The position numbers were made by a program, and so were the translations under genes. 64,000 nucleotides of DNA from Membranipora membranacea (lineage: Eukaryota; Bryozoa; Gymnolaemata; Cheilostomatida; Membraniporidae), in assembly GCA_914767715.1 (NCBI GenBank), contig OU612075.1, forward strand, positions 17,608,001 through 17,672,000, written 5' to 3'. Below, piece by piece: positions 23,524 through 35,429 of the stretch (positions are counted from its first letter, which is position 1; the number at the start of each line of letters is the position of its first letter). A model generated the notes under the pieces. It was given only the letters and a program-made list of their open reading frames with translations. It ran no database searches and had not been told where the DNA came from.

Positions 23524-25963
23524 CTTTGTAGAGAGATTATCCTGTTTTTTTAAAAACATGATATGGAACCCACTGATATATATTCATAGATTAGGGCAAC
23601 GTATCTCAGCCTCCACAGGCACATGGTAATTTATGTTTAGGAAAAGGGATGCATTTTTACTATTTCACTAGTCCAAAAGTTCAGTAATGCTACTTCCAAT
23701 CACTTGAAACACTTCCATAAAGCAAGCTTGTGTGATTCAGATGCTTTATGCTAACGTAAAGGCTGCCAGTATTTTAGCAAGATTTCTTTACTGTTGTATA
23801 CTGGGGGAACTATACTACAAATTGCCAAACTCTTTATTCCACCGCTAATCTATGAATCCATATCAATGACCGTACCTACTGAGCAATATATTTTGTAAAG
23901 CATGAGGTTTTCCAACAAATCTTTCGTTTGATCTTTTAGCTACAAATGGTGGTATGTGCTTATCGTAGATGTCTTTGTCTCTCTGGCTTATATGCCACTG
24001 AAGATAGTTCCCTATGAAGTATCTCTAAAGCTAGCAAGGTTAGCAAATCCCACCAGTTTCTCTCACTTTCCAATCACATGCAGTCTCTCAATAATCCAAA
24101 TCCCATTATATCTAAGTTTTTGTGATGGTATGGGAAGCTTGTATTAGTATTTACTCAGATTGAAGGTTTCAACACTGCAAGGCGATTGCAGAAAAGAAGT
24201 CATGTTTATTTCTTCAAAGAACTTGTATCACAAACTATTTATATAATAATTATAAGTATGGTTGAGGATGAGGTTAGATTATGAAGGGCTGCCTTTCTAT
24301 TTTGCTATCGTCCAAAAAATAGGCCTGGAATAACAGGCCTACCTCATATGCCATAATTTTTGGGTCCTGAAGTTTGAAATATTTTCAGGGGAGGCACCCC
24401 GTTCCCTCTAGTGGGAGGGCGCTCTTGTGCATCTTCCATACTTCTCCCTTACCCTCAATGGGCCCCTTTAGCCCTCAAGTCCACCAACCCAAACAACTAC
24501 AAGACCCTGTTTCAGTCCCCCACAACATGATATGTAATGTGTCTTATTCACAGTTAACCTAATGTTGAAACTCCAACGAATGTCCTTGTATTGGGACAGC
24601 TCATCTTTCTGACATGATCACAATTTACGTGCATAGTGACACGACACCAATAGTTAAATCATAATCATTGTAGTTGCGATGACTGACAGAAAATAAAATT
24701 TCCAGAGCAATAATAGCAAGGCAAGATTTCATGCACTCACAAATTGTGCTCAGATTAGAGTGTTAGTTCCACAAAATTCAAAGAACAGACTCAGATTCGG
24801 GTATTATATGTCAAGGGATAGAGATATAATCAGCCAAACTGAGAAAACATATACGTCACTTCAATTTCTACATCGTACATGCTGCCTGAATGCTATAACT
24901 TATTTTCACCAAATCAAACAAGAAATTATGTCATAACATCAATATTCTGTAGATCAATATTATTGTCAAAGCGAGGAAACCATCGATAAAAAATCAGTAC
25001 TTTCAGAAAGCAAAAGATATAATGTGTAATAGAAACTTACATGTCTACATTAACTAGCTAGTCAGGCTAAATTCCAGAGTTATGTGTACCCAGGCTGTAC
25101 ATCTTGATAATTTCAGGGATAAATGCCCGAGAAATATAAATTTTGCCTCATAGGCATGGCTGCTTGCTCAAGGTACGCCTGTTAATAATTAGGAGGAAGA
25201 GTCGCGCTCAATTTGCACAAAAGAAAAGCTTTTGGCGACATAAAGCTTGTTTACGCTATCATTTTTGGTAGCTTAGTCTGTGCTATCATAATTACAACTT
25301 TTGATTTACCAGTTATTGCGGTCATCGCATCTATATTATTTGATTAAATAATTCCTGTCAATAAATGACCTAAAACAATACCCTTATGTTCCAGATTGAG
25401 CGGATATAAAAAAGATAGTTTGGCTACGCATGACATCTTAGCTGGTTTGATAAACTTTGGGTATAACCTTGGTGCTTCAGTATCGCCTGCGATAGGAGGA
25501 GCTATTGTTGAAAACATTGGGATTTGAGATGAGCAGTGAGGTTGTAGCATGCTTCTATCTTTTATGGTAAGTTTCCATACCTCGCATTTGCAAAATAAGT
25601 ATGGTGGCTAGATTCTATTTGAGACTGTGTGGCAGTTCCATTTTCAAGAACATACAAAAGCGCTTCACTTAACATGACCATAAAGGTCATCATTTTGATC
25701 GCTGTCATCAGCCTTATAGTTAATGCCACAACTTACTCATGTAAACCTTCAAGAAAGGTTTTCGATCTTTTCTGGGTTTTGGAACTTCTGCGAATGATGA
25801 GGCAAAGGGGATGACTCAGATAACTATGCGGAGCTATTTATCTCCACCATAATTTCAGATATATAAGTTTCCGTGTTGTTTTATTCACCAGGGTTTTGTG
25901 ATTGGGGTTTATCTGCTGGCCATGAGATGCTCGAGATAACCTCTGAGGCTGGAGGATGATTGA

Positions 25964-27003
25964 CAAGAGGTCCCGTCCATGTTATATACGGCAAATTTAT
26001 ATGGTCTACCCCACATGGCAATAATCATCCCAAAATTTTCCCAAAGAGGATCTTGTCTTGCAACGAAGTGGAGAGAAACTCATTTAGTCAACCTCTATCA
26101 ATATGTAGATCGGACATATGACATTGACTGAGAATAGATAGATAGATAGAAAAGTTTTACCGCAGGCAATTGTTTTAGCTTTATCTTGAGTCTTTCACGA
26201 CACTGAGAGCTCTGAAGATCTCTATAAGTATTCAATAAATACCTCTCAAAGTAACTTGCAAAGTTTTTCTGTACGTTAATACTATTTATAACATAACCAC
26301 TCCTCTTTGCCCAATTCTTTAGTAAAATTGTATCGTCCAACTTAGTTTGCATATGGAGAAGGGATGCAGGTGGCGAGTGACTACAGACTTTGGCAAGTTG
26401 AGATATTTTCATGCAAGCAAATCACAAAGATAGATCAAAGAGTAAATCAACAGCAGAAAACTTCAATATTTCTCCCTATTAGGGGGCTAGCAGCCCCTGT
26501 GATGAGGGGAAGCTAACTCCAATAATTGGGGTCATTTATTCTAGATCAAGTTTGATCCATTTTGCAGCATTGGAGTGCCTCTCTCCTACTTAAAGCTGTG
26601 TTGGGGACTTTCTGAGATAGCCTTGGACATAAAACAACACTGGCAGGTTTCATCTAACCTAGTAACTTTATTGCAGTAGAGTAATCAACATATAACAATT
26701 AAACGTAAATATCGTGAAAAGGACGCTGGTTTAGCCATAGTTATCAAAAGTAGAAAGTTGGAAGCAGTTGACATATTATTATAGTTATGTAGGAATCAGC
26801 AAATGTCGCATTTGTCGAAACAAAGCATGATATAGAAACATTCGGATCCAAAGTAGCAGAGGTAAATACAGACTAACCGGGTAATAAAGCGCCATAAAGC
26901 CTTACACAGAATTAAATCTTTTCCTTTGGGAATCGCTTAGGGGCTACAAAACCATCAACAATGACATTCTAACGGAGAGTTTGTCAGGGTTCACCGATAA
27001 CCC
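25964..27003. other. Spacer, includes 3' flank of the esterase gene
   Basis: No gene recognised. It contains (TAGA)n near 26138-26153. On the minus strand there is an AATAAA at 26667-26672, about 330 bases past the stop of the esterase D gene, a candidate poly(A) signal. Confidence 0.5.
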
Positions 27004-30000
27004 TTACTTGAGGTACTTGGCGTGGTGATCGATATGATCGCCCATGAAGGTATTGATGAAGTAGTAGCTATGATCATAACCTTCCTGCATTCTCACAGTA
27101 GCCTGCTGACCCGAGACAGCACATGCCTTCTCCAGGTGGTCGGTCAACAGCTGTCCGTCCTTAAGGAAACTATCAGCAGCCCCCTACAAATAGTGATAAT
27201 TGTTGTTTATGGTAAACAACTGGAGTGGCAAAATCAGCAAACAGATGTAAATCAGAATTTTCTTCTTTATGATTTTCAAACAGTGAATTTGTTTATGGCA
27301 CAACACTGGATAGGATAAAAAGACAAGTTGCAGATCCTGCAGCGTATCCGGATCATTATCTTTATAATTTTCTTTGCATACAAAAAAAGAGCTGCTAATA
27401 TTTAACACTAAAAAATGATTATTACAATGCTGCTAAAAGGTATGGGTTACAAATGACGACCATACTTATCGCATGATATACTATTGCATGTATAGGCCTA
27501 TCTCTGGTGGATAAAGTGAATTTGGGGTGACGACCGGATGTCAGTTTTACTCATTAGGGGCGGGTACATGTTAGTTACTCGTACCCAATAGACTCAGTTC
27601 AGTGATACACATGATAATAGCTTAGTCGCCATGTCAGTGTTAATAATGGCAAAAATCTTACATCCTTTCCTTTGTCAATTGCAACTCCTGTCACTGATGG
27701 GGCTCCCCGCAGTATTTTACTGAGGATTGAAGATTGAGTGTTTTAAAGTTGAAGAAAAGATTTAAATGAAATATCAATAGAAGATTTTAAGATGACTTGG
27801 ATTTAGTCCAACAATATAATTATTATTATTACAAGTTGGCTGTGTTGGTTTGAACAGACAACTCCGCGCAACACAAACCAAAACCTATCATTTTTGGAAT
27901 CCTTGGTTCGAGCCTCACCGGGCGCACTGTTTGTCTAGTAAAAAATGACTTGCTGGCTCAGTTCTCGGTGTGTAGGTACAGTATTTTTATGTCCTGTCCA
28001 ATTGATGTTTTGAAGAATTTATTCTGAAGATTAGAGTTTTAAAATTGAAGACTGCTCTATTTTTCTCTGAAGTAATTGAAGACAGCATTGTGTGCAGGGG
28101 GCCCCACTGATAGCTGCTAGTATCACAAAAGCTAAGATGCTTCCAGCTGATTATATCCACGTATCCATATACATAAAAGTACTTAATACTGAATATAATT
28201 TCTTTTTGTATTCAGATGGGCATCAAAACATTCTGCTCGAATACTGTATCATACATTGCAGTTGCCCTGTAAGCTAAAAACAAGAGGGGCAATTCCAGAA
28301 GCTTGCAACAATGTGATGCACCTACCTGGTCAGCCAGCAGGTTTAGAGCTGGTCCCTTGTAATTTTTAAGCAGCTCACATGAATCATATGCCTAAAAACA
28401 GAGGTATAAAATCAGAGAATGGTTTGACAGGACTATTGTTTTTGATCATAGATTTGAAAGCATAATATTCTCAGTTGCATCTTACAATTCAAACTATATG
28501 TAATGTCTTAGGACCTCAGCTTTCTTGACCAGAAATTCTCAGCTTGCTAGATCATACTGGTGTGGAGGGAGCTAACTGAGACCTATAGATTTACCTTTGA
28601 TATTTAACTCAACTGTCACACTGAGAACGAATTTCATATCTGTAAATTACACTCAATCATGTAGAATACTAGCATGTCTTGGCAAACTTTATTGGGAGGG
28701 GGACCAAGCCTCTCCGACGAAGCTTCACACGACAGGCTAGAAGAATACTAACCTTCCAAGTTTCCTTGTCAGCTCCAAGGTATCCAGTGAAGGCTTTCTG
28801 TCCCCAGGCGCACTCGACCGGGTTACATATAGGTGAGAAAGAAGACACTGAGGAGTATAGACCTGGGTTCTTAAGAGCACATATCTGAGCACCGTGTCCC
28901 CCCATACTACAAAAAAGTAAGAGGAGCTTAGGCTTACTGACAGTGTGATACTGTGTAAATATTTAAATAGAGAAAAACTTGGATTAACTGACACCACTGC
29001 ACAAAATAGAGTGACAGCAAAAAATCAAAGCATTCTAGTTAATAGCTTTGATACTCACATAAGAATTCTCAACAAACATCAAATTAAAGATGTAGCAGTG
29101 GGTAGCAGCAAATCTGAGGTTATGACTGTTCCTTTTGTCACATCATATGAGCTAGGTGCACTATTGATAACGAGCAAACATTTGAGATAGACTTGTAGGC
29201 TACCATCTTTGGATGTACATGGCTGGTCATTGGGTAGATCAAACCAAAATATCGATAAGTGGATAAGAAAACACTGAAACTATCCTGCCACATTGGGCCC
29301 CTCCCACACCCTTACAAAGCCTGGGGAGCATTCTACATGCTGCAAAAGGGGATTTTTCGTTGCAATCCATCAAACTTTCCTGTAGAAAAACAAAACCTGT
29401 TACATGGCTATAAATATCGATGTAAGTCTACCCATGATACCTGTCAAACGTGGAACAGCCAGTTACGGTAAAGCCTTTATATGCAATATCAACAAGTTCT
29501 TGATCCAGGAGAAATTGGCAATTGATTAACTTTTACCAATAGTTGTGGTTGTTGTCATTTTAGTAGGGGTCTCATTTGTGTTCACCCACATTGATTGGTG
29601 TATAACCCAAAAAGGTTAATATCATCATAACCTCATCAATACATATTTAAAATCACAGAGCTGTTGAACAGAGAAATTTCACACATAGTATCTCTTGCAG
29701 CTAGCATATGGCACCGAACAGGATGATAACAGTAACTTGTCTTATCTCTGATCGGCATATTTGCTTACTGGTTGCTATCAGTTTTGGGATCGGATACCTT
29801 TATAATATTGCGACAACAAAGGTACCAACACAGCAACAGGAACAGCACACCAGATACACTGCAATATTACAATATTTCTGTAAACAGTACATTATAAATT
29901 TGGTCAGTAAATCTTAATTTTCTGCTAGGCTTTAGAAAAGGTTTGTTAAAGTGATTGAGAAGAAATCAGGTTTTTAATATCCTTCTGGAGTTCTCAGTCT

Positions 30001-32246
30001 AATTTAGAAAACTGCTATAAACCATATGCCCTAATTTCAACTCATTTCAACTAAAAGTTGAGATGTGAAGGTACTAAAAAGGTACCGTTTTCATGATAGT
30101 AATATACTTCTTAGTACTTCCAATCTCAACTTTGAGTGAAAATCAGTTGAAACTGGGCCACTTGCTGTTAACAAACCATATAGCAGTTTTCTAAATTAGA
30201 TTGAGAACTCTAGAATGATACCAAAAAACCTGATTACTTCACACGACTTTAAACAAAACATTGTAGAATCAAGGAGCAAGAGGAAATCCTTGGTTCCTCT
30301 ACCTCCCTAGTAGAATGGAATCTTTTCTTACCTGTGTCCAGTAATTGATTGCTTGCCGCTGGTATTGAAGTATTTGTCGACTAGATTTCTGAGCTCTTTG
30401 GTCACATAAGAATACATTCTGTAGTTAGTTTTCCATTTCTCTTCTGTGGCATCGAGATAGAATCCAGCACCGGATCCAAAGTCATAAGAGTCCTCCTCTC
30501 CTTCGATATTGCACCCTCCTGCAACAACAAAGATACAACGTAATGAGGCCAAGCTCATCCTGTACTCTCAAACACAGTATGTCAGGGACACCCAGTGTGC
30601 TCCAAATGAGAAGGCTTGTAACCTTAGGTTTAATATTGAGGAATCTATGATACCAATGATATGTAACTTATAATCATTTGGGACTTATATATTGAAAGAA
30701 TATAAGGACATAACATCATGGCAATTCTGCAACTGTATTGGAAATGTGTGACAAGAAAACCTCCTAACACAACAGCAGAGTATCAGTTCTAGTTCTATAT
30801 GGTGCTAACTTGACTACAATTAAACAGCATGAAGAGTCATGAATCTTTATTCTGAGCTCAAAATATTAGGGAGGTGATGGAGAACGATTTGTTTGAAATA
30901 AGTGTTGACTTACTTGGACTAGTGTCTGGAGCCACAAAAATGATTCCATGTTTTGCTGCAAACTGCTGAGCGCCACCTTTGGTGACAACATTCTGCTCTG
31001 TACATGTGAGGCCTGATAAATAGTAGATTACTGGAAGTTTATCACCATCTACCTTAAACTGAGGCGGAAGGTAGACTCCAAAGTTCATGGAACACTTCAA
31101 TTCAGCGCTGAAATACATAACATAACTCATGAAGTAAAGATAGCATTATGGTCAAGTCACTATCTCCTTCAATTCTGTAGGACAATAGATTCTTACCCGG
31201 TAATCAGTCATCGCAGTACCAAATTGATCCAAGTTGTATGATCCTACAGCTGTATGCAATAATTTTCAGTATGAATTGGACAGTGCATGGTCCGCCACAT
31301 CAATGACTTTCCTTGATGATTGTTGACTGATAATTATGCTGGTGAGGCTGCTAAGGCCCCGCCAGTATTGACAGTGTGTCTGCGGAGGAAGTGTTTAACC
31401 AGCGCGGTGGTTGTCGTCTAGTCTCAACATATTGATATCAATTAGAAGCGAGAGGATATTTAAGCCGAATCCTTACGAACACTACACTCACAACTTCCTA
31501 AGGTCGCAAACTTGTTCCAAAACCAATCATTATTATATGCTTTATATATATTGAGTCAACCAGAGAACATGGGTATAAAAGCTCTTGCAGATTGCATTCA
31601 TCTCGGCAGGATATGAACAAAGTGCAAAATGTTATCCTGTTTAATGACAATGGATGGCCAATGCTCTTGCAAGCAAGTCCTAAGTGTGATGACATAACAA
31701 GGCAGTGAAGTATTTTTTTGCTAAATGGGCAAGGCAAGCATTGATGTGACCTGGGTGTGCATCTAGTCCAGTCGAGCAGGTAAGGTTCAGTTGACATGAT
31801 CATAGGGTCATAGTAGTAGCCCTTGACATAATTAGTCAAATTGTTAAGAGTCAGAGCAAGGAATTTCCAATTCAAAAAATGCTCCAAGCAGAGAGAGATG
31901 GAGTTAATTCATTGCTGCTCAGAGACTTTATAGTTAGTACTAGCCTGTCTTGACAAGCTTATTTAATACTAGTCGACAAGCAAGACTAGACTGAGTGAGA
32001 CTTTCATCATCACAGTGACAATGCATGATGAGGCTGAGCTACACTTACAACTACATCTACTAGTAGTAGTTAGTAGTCACTCACTCACTCACATCAATAT
32101 CATTATTAGTCTCCCTGCTCTCATCATCAACAACAAGGGAAAGGCAAAAATAGATACCTGGTATGTGAGTACACTTGCTGCACGCCTCCATGACACTTAA
32201 CACTAGACACTTCAGTAAGGTCGTCGTTTGCAGGAATTGGTCCCAT
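27004..32246 (-). CDS. ESD: S-formylglutathione hydrolase (esterase D)
   Basis: This cytosolic serine hydrolase converts S-formylglutathione to glutathione and formate, the last step of glutathione-dependent formaldehyde detoxification. Six exons on the minus strand are 32158-32246, 30914-31107, 30332-30518, 28753-28906, 28326-28391 and 27004-27183. All borders are GT/AG and phases join to 870 nt, or 289 residues, close to the usual 280-290. Family motifs: [41 protein letters not shown] and KNPG. The nucleophile elbow GHSMGGHGA is at about 155-163 with Ser157, completed across an intron. Asp234 lies in DQGAADSFL and His268 in GYDHSYYF, so the catalytic triad is complete. The C-terminus is HHAKYLK, as in animal homologues. 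The start is the only ATG in frame with the first exon. A hAT-like MITE lies 132 bases upstream. Confidence 0.95.
29537..29635. repeat. Dispersed repeat, partner at 60215-60310
   Basis: Text around GGTCTCATTTGTGTTCACCC reappears reverse-complemented near 60215-60310, with flanking similarity. It lies in an intron of the esterase gene. It is probably an unclassified interspersed repeat. Confidence 0.5.
29939..30258. mobile_element. Long-TIR foldback element 2
   Basis: Two arms of about 150 bases are imperfect inverted repeats meeting near 30086. Shared words include AATCAGGTTTTT, GAGTTCTCA, TAGAAAACTGCTATA and GGTACC near the centre. It lies wholly within an esterase gene intron. There is no coding capacity. 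It is a MITE-like foldback element. Confidence 0.7.
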
Positions 32247-32377
32247 TTCTGCACTTGGAATCTGCAATTGCAATGTTTGCACTCTTCACTTGTTGCTGCA
32301 AAAGAATTTTTTTCCTACTTAGACTGAGTTTATGCCGCGCTACAAAAATAATGATTCCATATTTTTAAAATATTACC

Positions 32378-32742
32378 CATTCTGCGCATGCTCAGCTCTG
32401 GGCATGAGCTGATCTCTGCAAAATTGAGTCTCGGAATTCCGAAGCCATCTGATTGGCTACCTGCTCTGGTGACATACTTCCCAAAGCGTGCGGATTTGTT
32501 ATCAATAGTTATCCTCTCTTGTCATTATTAGCTGATTTTGATTGACAGTTTATGCAGGGGATATCCCATTTCCCCTTTCCAAAGTTGCAATCAGAACCCA
32601 AACTAAACGCATTGTTCTTGCACATGCGCAAATTCAAGTCACGCATGATGCATACTTAGCCTTACGACAACTGCTTTGTGGTAATGATAGCCTAGTTTAT
32701 CAGTGATCTACATGCCCAGTCAGATCACGAGAGTCAGTATGA
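32378..32742 (+). mobile_element. hAT-like MITE, family copy 1
   Basis: A 365-bp element starts CATTCTGCGCATGC and ends CAGTATGA, with short imperfect terminal inverted repeats (CATTCTG versus TCATACTG). It is flanked by a perfect 8-bp duplication, ATATTACC. A second copy of equal length is at 63113-63477 (inverted) and a shorter one at 54065-54359. The 8-bp duplications point to hAT transposase mobilisation. It sits 132 bases upstream of the esterase D start codon, so it may contribute to that promoter. Confidence 0.8.
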
Positions 32743-34512
32743 ATATTACCTGCGAAAAAGCCCGATATAGGAATTTGATAGATGGGTCCCTCTTGCTGTG
32801 CACTATCAAAACACTTATACTGTGTAAGGGAGTTATCCTCTTTTATTGCCATGATGGGCAACTTCTAATCTTGCTTGATCACCAGGGGAGGGATTCACTA
32901 ATACAGGGGGAGAGTTCAAGGCTACTGAGCGACAACCAAGGCCTGGTGATCTCTACACTGAGAATCTGAACTAGGAGAGGTGCCCCAGAGTAATGGGTGC
33001 TTCCCTAACCACAGAGCGAGCATCAATCCGGCAAAGTGATGGAGCGCAGTGGTTGCAGTGATCCTCCCAAAGATGCAATTGCAGTGATAAAATGATCCGT
33101 TGAAGTATGATTGCAGTGAATAAGTGATCCTTGCAAATTAATAAGATTTTTTAATCATTCTAAGTTATTATAATCAAGTGGTTATCAAAGTGAGTCCAGA
33201 GGGCAGAGAAGAGACTGTTGACTGTTTGTATTTGTGTATTTCAGTGATTTATAATTAGTCTGCTACGGTGCCTTTTATCTCGACATAACTGGGGCACACA
33301 ATAGGCCTGAAAATATACAGTAATGTTCCATTATTCTCTAGATGCAAGGTCGATAACCCTGACATGTAAGAGTAGTGAATTGGGGGCTCGTCAATTATAG
33401 GGCCACTAACTCATTCTCTTTCGGGGATGGTGAGATGGCGCAATCGGTAAGGGTGTTCGCTATTCACTGCCAGGTGATTGGTGACGCAGGAGTTGTGGGT
33501 TCAAGTCCCATTGGGAGAGCTTTCAAATATTGATTGTTCTAGCCCCCAGTACCCTCGGGTGTATACCTCTTCAGAATTTGAGTGAACTACTGAGGCAATA
33601 AAACAATGGATAAAGTGTAGTATATATACATTATAAAAGGGTAGCGTCCAATAATAGGGTATGATGGTAATATTAAATGCTTGCTAGAGGGTAGTAAACA
33701 GAAAATACGGGGTAGCAGCAATGTCATATTCTACACACAATCATAAAGTTTGCAGTGTATTTTGACTGAGAAAGTTAGAATTTATCAGCGTGTATTTGTA
33801 CATATAATGGTCTCTATTGGTTCAAAATGATTTGATCCACTTATTTTGAAGTTAGCCCGCCTTAATTTAAAACGCTCAGTGGTGGTAACGGTGTGGAAAA
33901 TCATCCTATGGTAAATTTCCCAAGTCATACTCCTTGTATAATTATTCTTTTGTTGTCACCTATTATAATGGCTGCAAAATTTGGTCCCTATTAATTTTAT
34001 GATTTTGTTCAAAAGGTTAGTCTCTGTGTGTATGTACACATGCAGAAAACAATGGCCTCAATTTTCAGTCAAAAATTGTAAAATTTATCAACTTGAATTT
34101 CCCTGAATTTGATTACAATTCAAAAGAATATTTTCTAGAAAGTACCGAACTGGACCATACTAAATATTCCAAGTGAGGATTGCTTATGTTTGATATTGAA
34201 TCTAAAAATATGAAATACATTTTGTAACAATATTCAGTTTATTTGGGCAATTACAAGTAAGAACACAATTACAACGGTAAAATCTGAACAAAGTTTTGTT
34301 TATTGCGATAGGCTATAAATAACAGCGATAAACATGATGTTCTTACGACAGTGTAGGAACAGGGCAAGCAACGATAAAAGCAAGATAAAAATAAGGTAAT
34401 TCTCAATCTTAATGATGAATAAACAAGGTAGTTCTCTGTAGTCTAGATAGTCAGAATAGTCCAGTTACCAAGGTCAGGAAATCTTTTGCGCAAACTCCAG
34501 TTCACTTTGGAG
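32743..34512. other. Spacer between esterase and secreted-repeat gene
   Basis: No gene seen other than a SINE-like segment at 33428-33545. Minus-strand AATAAA signals at about 34237 and 34297 could terminate the gene at 34513-34917. Confidence 0.45.
33428..33545 (+). mobile_element. tRNA-derived SINE-like segment
   Basis: It contains an A-box-like ATGGCGCAATCGGTAAGG and a perfect B box GGTTCAAGTCC about 55 bases later, with an extra-long region between them. That spacing, the poor acceptor pairing and a non-tRNA tail argue for a SINE head (possibly Leu/Ser-tRNA derived) rather than a working tRNA gene. Confidence 0.45.
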
Positions 34513-34917
34513 CTAAGGCCTCAGTGTATAACTTCTTTCTGGAGTACCAACTCTTTCTCGCTCTGAAATAGGTACACGTCGTGTTGTCAACCCTCCTGTT
34601 ATGATTGGATCATCGATGCGGCCATTTCCAGGCGAGTGAAAAGTTGGAAGTGTGCTCCGCTCTGATGTAGGTACACGTTGTGTTGTTGAGCCTCCTGTTA
34701 TGATTGGATCATCAATGCGGCTATTTCCAGGTGAGTGAAATGTTGGAAGTGTACTCCGTGGTGGTGTAGGAGTTGTTGTAGGGAATATCCTATGAAAATC
34801 CTCAGAATTGTCGAGGAAAAGGCGTCTACGATCAGGACGGTTGTCCTGAAACAGAGTTGCAGCCGCATGTTTCAGTAGACAGATTGTTAAAAGAAGTGAT
34901 GAGATTTTAAGAGACAT
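34513..34917 (-). CDS. Small secreted protein with tandem 33-residue repeat
   Basis: A single-exon frame encodes 134 residues. Residues 1-21 form a clear signal peptide (MSLKISSLLLTICLLK followed by HAAAT). A basic stretch PDRRR follows at 28-32, then a T/P-rich linker, then two nearly identical 33-residue repeats at 54-86 and 87-119. Each repeat reads RSTLPTFHSPGN, then RIDDPIITGG, then RVP.SER. A TATAAATA lies at 34987-34994, about 70 bases upstream of the ATG, which supports a real transcription unit. I recognise no family. The basic residues around the repeats could serve as processing sites, making a peptide precursor possible, but this is inference. An adhesive or matrix protein is equally possible. 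Confidence 0.6.
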   Translation of the reverse strand: MSLKISSLLLTICLLKHAAATLFQDNRPDRRRLFLDNSEDFHRIFPTTTPTPPRSTLPTFHSPGNSRIDDPIITGGSTTQRVPTSERSTLPTFHSPGNGRIDDPIITGGLTTRRVPISERERVGTPERSYTLRP

Positions 34918-34986
34918 TGTGATGTTTGTCGGTGAATGTCTCTTGAAAGGGTCTGTATTTGTGAGGAATGGATTGCTGATCCAACT

Positions 34987-34994
34987 TATTTATA
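34987..34994 (-). promoter_or_regulatory. TATA box of the secreted-repeat gene
   Basis: TATAAATA on the minus strand, placed so that transcription would start roughly 40 bases before the ATG at 34917. Confidence 0.55.
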
Positions 34995-35429
34995 CCCAAC
35001 AACTGCAAATCAGTAAAAGGTATCAGTTTTTTTTGCATTCTTGTAGATTTATGGAATACACAAAAACATTCAGTTTTGTTACACCATATCCCATTGTGAA
35101 ACCCGGACTCTCAATGTAGTCTTGAATCTTTCTGTCGAAAGATTATGCCTGATGGCATAAAAGTATTAGACAGTATTGAACATGCTCGCCATAAATATTT
35201 ATCGATATTATATTGTATTATAGACTTATGTTTATTTAATTTAGTTACGGATGTTTGGTCACTGGAGTGGTATCCAAATTAGGGGATTCTGTGCCCATCA
35301 ATTGCGATGATTTAGAAGTTTTAATAAAGCTTACCAGCTATACATTACCATGAATCAGAGGCATAAATCCATTATGAGAGTGACAGAACTGATAGTATAC
35401 CAAGAGCTGTATGTTATGTAATGCATTCA

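Larger units (their letters stand above)
21295..25963 (+). pseudogene. SLC18B1-like MFS transporter, copy C (pseudogene)
   Basis: Exons recognised: 21295-21383 plus 21831-21876 (one exon split by an insert; it opens VFYHVPDQ and continues RIIVGNGAV, like the SLC18B1 VPDGP region), 22210-22278 (GTLGFGYMAGPPVGI), 23334-23434 (FTWSLMLPCHFLCAI), 23940-24038, 25395-25566 and 25892-25939. Lesions: the donor of the split exon is GGGAGT where copy B has GTGAGT; the donor after 23434 is TTAAGT where A and B have GTAAGT; the 172-nt exon has a +1 near 25510 and a compensating -1 near 25550, with a TGA between; the last exon is shifted and stops early at 25937-25939. Lengths and remaining splice sites match copies A and B, showing recent segmental duplication. 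Confidence 0.75.

Noticed and set aside
27838-27925. tRNA-like segment with GGTTCGAGCC
   Set aside because: Only the B box is recognisable; no A box or stems could be drawn with confidence.
31498-31887. 129-residue minus-strand open frame
   Set aside because: It lies inside the first intron of the esterase gene and shows no family resemblance or splice connection.
33428-33520. Functional tRNA gene
   Set aside because: A and B boxes are good, but the spacing is too long and the acceptor stem does not pair; it is better read as a SINE head. The same applies to the segments at 6337, 20075 and 61300.
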